Under the pieces are notes generated by a model that worked only from the letters and a program-made list of their open reading frames with translations, searched no databases and was not told the origin of the DNA. The position numbers were made by a program, and so were the translations under genes. DNA of 7,423 bases, from the NCBI GenBank assembly GCA_027623615.1, contig JAQBVH010000145.1, positions 1 to 7,423 on the forward strand, written 5' to 3'. The stretch comes from Planctomycetota bacterium. Lineage in GTDB: Bacteria; Planctomycetota; UBA1135; GCA-002686595. Below, piece after piece: positions 6,401 to 7,423 of this stretch; position 1 is the stretch's first letter; each line of letters opens with the position of its first letter.

Positions 6401-7423
6401 TGGATCGCCACATGGATCGCTCCCGGGGTATGCCCCGCTTTTGGGACCTGGTGACCACCCTGGTCTTCCCGGTGGCGATCTGCGTCCCGCTGCTCGTGAT
6501 GGGGTTCCGCACGTCAACCGTCCTAGAAACCGGCGAACAACGAGCGGCGGCTGAGCGACCGACCTTGCGTTGGGATCGTGGCGAGCTCGCGACGTATCCC
6601 GACGCGTTCGATCCCTGGTTCGCTGACTCTCTCGGCCTGCGCAACGACCTCGTGCGGGCCCTCAACCGCCTGGAGTGGTTCGGACTCGGCACCTCGCCGA
6701 CGCCCAAGGTCGTCAACGGGCGGGACGGATGGCTGTTCTACGACGGCCTGGAGTCCCTCGCGTATTCCCTCGGCGCGCGACCATTGGACGAGACCGAGCT
6801 CTCTCGTTGGAGGCGCGTGATCGAAGCGCGTGAGCGCTGGTGCCGAGCGCGCGGCATCCGGTACCTGTTCGTCCTCGGGCCGACCAAGGTGTCGATGTAC
6901 CCCGAGCATCTGCCCTCGAGGTACAAGGTGGTAGGCCCGAGTCGCCTGGCCCAGCTCTACGAACACCTCGACGAGCAGAGCCGCGTCCCGACCCTCGACC
7001 TGCGGCCCAGCCTGCGGTGCGCGATCGAAGAGGACCGGGCTGAGGTCGGGGACTTCGTCTACTCCCCCCACGGAACCCACTGGTCCCCGCGCGGGAACGT
7101 GGCCGTCTACGGGGCGTTGCTCGAAGCGCTCGCCGACCTCGGGGCCCTGCGTGGTCGGCAGCGGTTGCCCAAGCCTTTCCGCGCCCCGATCCTGCAGCCC
7201 GACTCCTCAGGGCCCGATACGTGGGCTGGGCGCCTCTACCTGGAGGGGCTGCTCGTGCAGCCCCATTGGCGCGTCGTACCGGAGGTCATGCTGCCCAAGC
7301 CCGTCCCCTTCCCACACACCCGCAACGGTCGCGCCTACGGCGACGGAGAACTGGCCGGCCACCTCGTGCTGCATCACGACTCCTTTGGCTCACCACTGCG
7401 ACCCTGGTTGGCGTGGCACTTCG
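6400..7423 (+). CDS. AlgX/AlgJ-like SGNH-type polysaccharide O-acetyltransferase, 3' end beyond window
   Basis: This is the probable partner of the MBOAT protein, a periplasm-facing SGNH-hydrolase-like protein that would place acetyl groups on the polymer. The frame stays open for 341 codons from ATG 6400 to the window edge, so the C terminus is missing. The ATG overlaps the MBOAT stop (TGATG), pointing to coupled translation; ATGs at 6412 and 6430 are alternatives. One hydrophobic segment (about 14-36) should act as a membrane anchor or uncleaved signal. Family features are FDPWFADSLGLRNDLVRALN (70-89), NGRDGWLFYDG (106-116), RYLFVLGPTKVSMYPEHLP (154-172), THWSPRGN (226-233) and HDSFGSPLRP (326-335), with Ser328 as the likely nucleophile. 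In AlgX and AlgJ the motif is D-x-H-W, with Asp and His in the catalytic triad; here it reads G225-T-H227-W, so the Asp is replaced by Gly. The enzyme may be inactive, use another acid, or belong to a variant subgroup. Confidence 0.88.
   Translation, partial: MDRHMDRSRGMPRFWDLVTTLVFPVAICVPLLVMGFRTSTVLETGEQRAAAERPTLRWDRGELATYPDAFDPWFADSLGLRNDLVRALNRLEWFGLGTSPTPKVVNGRDGWLFYDGLESLAYSLGARPLDETELSRWRRVIEARERWCRARGIRYLFVLGPTKVSMYPEHLPSRYKVVGPSRLAQLYEHLDEQSRVPTLDLRPSLRCAIEEDRAEVGDFVYSPHGTHWSPRGNVAVYGALLEALADLGALRGRQRLPKPFRAPILQPDSSGPDTWAGRLYLEGLLVQPHWRVVPEVMLPKPVPFPHTRNGRAYGDGELAGHLVLHHDSFGSPLRPWLAWHF

Noticed and set aside
4871..6517. 548-codon open frame on the minus strand opposite the MBOAT gene
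   Set aside because: Its translation is rich in Arg, Glu, Gln and Asp with no family motif, and it mirrors a plus-strand gene with clear MBOAT motifs. Long antisense frames are expected in GC-rich genes.

Overview
The window is a GC-rich bacterial chromosomal segment with six protein-coding genes. No RNA gene, CRISPR array, transposase or phage gene was seen. The best lineage clue is the secreted protein at 3299-4567. Its PPC-type beta-sandwich domains and its C-terminal block (GTNYCGPAN ... NQFGFFL ... GETWYFQTWFRD ... NFTDG) resemble a module I associate with marine Planctomycetota of the Saltatorellus/Poly30 type. That is recognition from memory, not a search. High GC and mostly weak or absent Shine-Dalgarno sites fit the same idea but do not prove it.

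Layout. On the minus strand (42-2275) lie the two membrane subunits of a TRAP transporter, dctQ then dctM, joined by a GTGA overlap. They look like the 'mannitol/chloroaromatic compound' subtype. The periplasmic binding protein is not in the window, and the large subunit carries an unusual soluble tail of about 100 residues. Divergently, on the plus strand, comes a GNAT-family N-acetyltransferase (2326-3087), followed by a cysteine-rich secreted protein (3299-4567). A 336-base intergenic region (4568-4903) then holds three inverted repeats, two of them with perfect 12-bp arms. After it starts a two-gene unit for polysaccharide O-acetylation: an AlgI-like MBOAT membrane acyltransferase (4904-6400) and an AlgX/AlgJ-like SGNH-type protein (6400 to the window end). 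These two are coupled by a TGATG stop/start overlap.

How the genes work together. DctQ and DctM form one permease. The MBOAT and AlgX/J-like proteins should act in sequence: the first moves an acyl group across the inner membrane, and the second places it on an exported polysaccharide. The GNAT and the secreted protein have no visible functional link to either pair. Nothing here is clearly a new system. The points most worth a second look are the Gly in place of the catalytic Asp in the D-x-H-W motif of the AlgX/J-like protein, the C-terminal module of the secreted protein, the strong hairpins before the acetylation genes, and the DctM tail.
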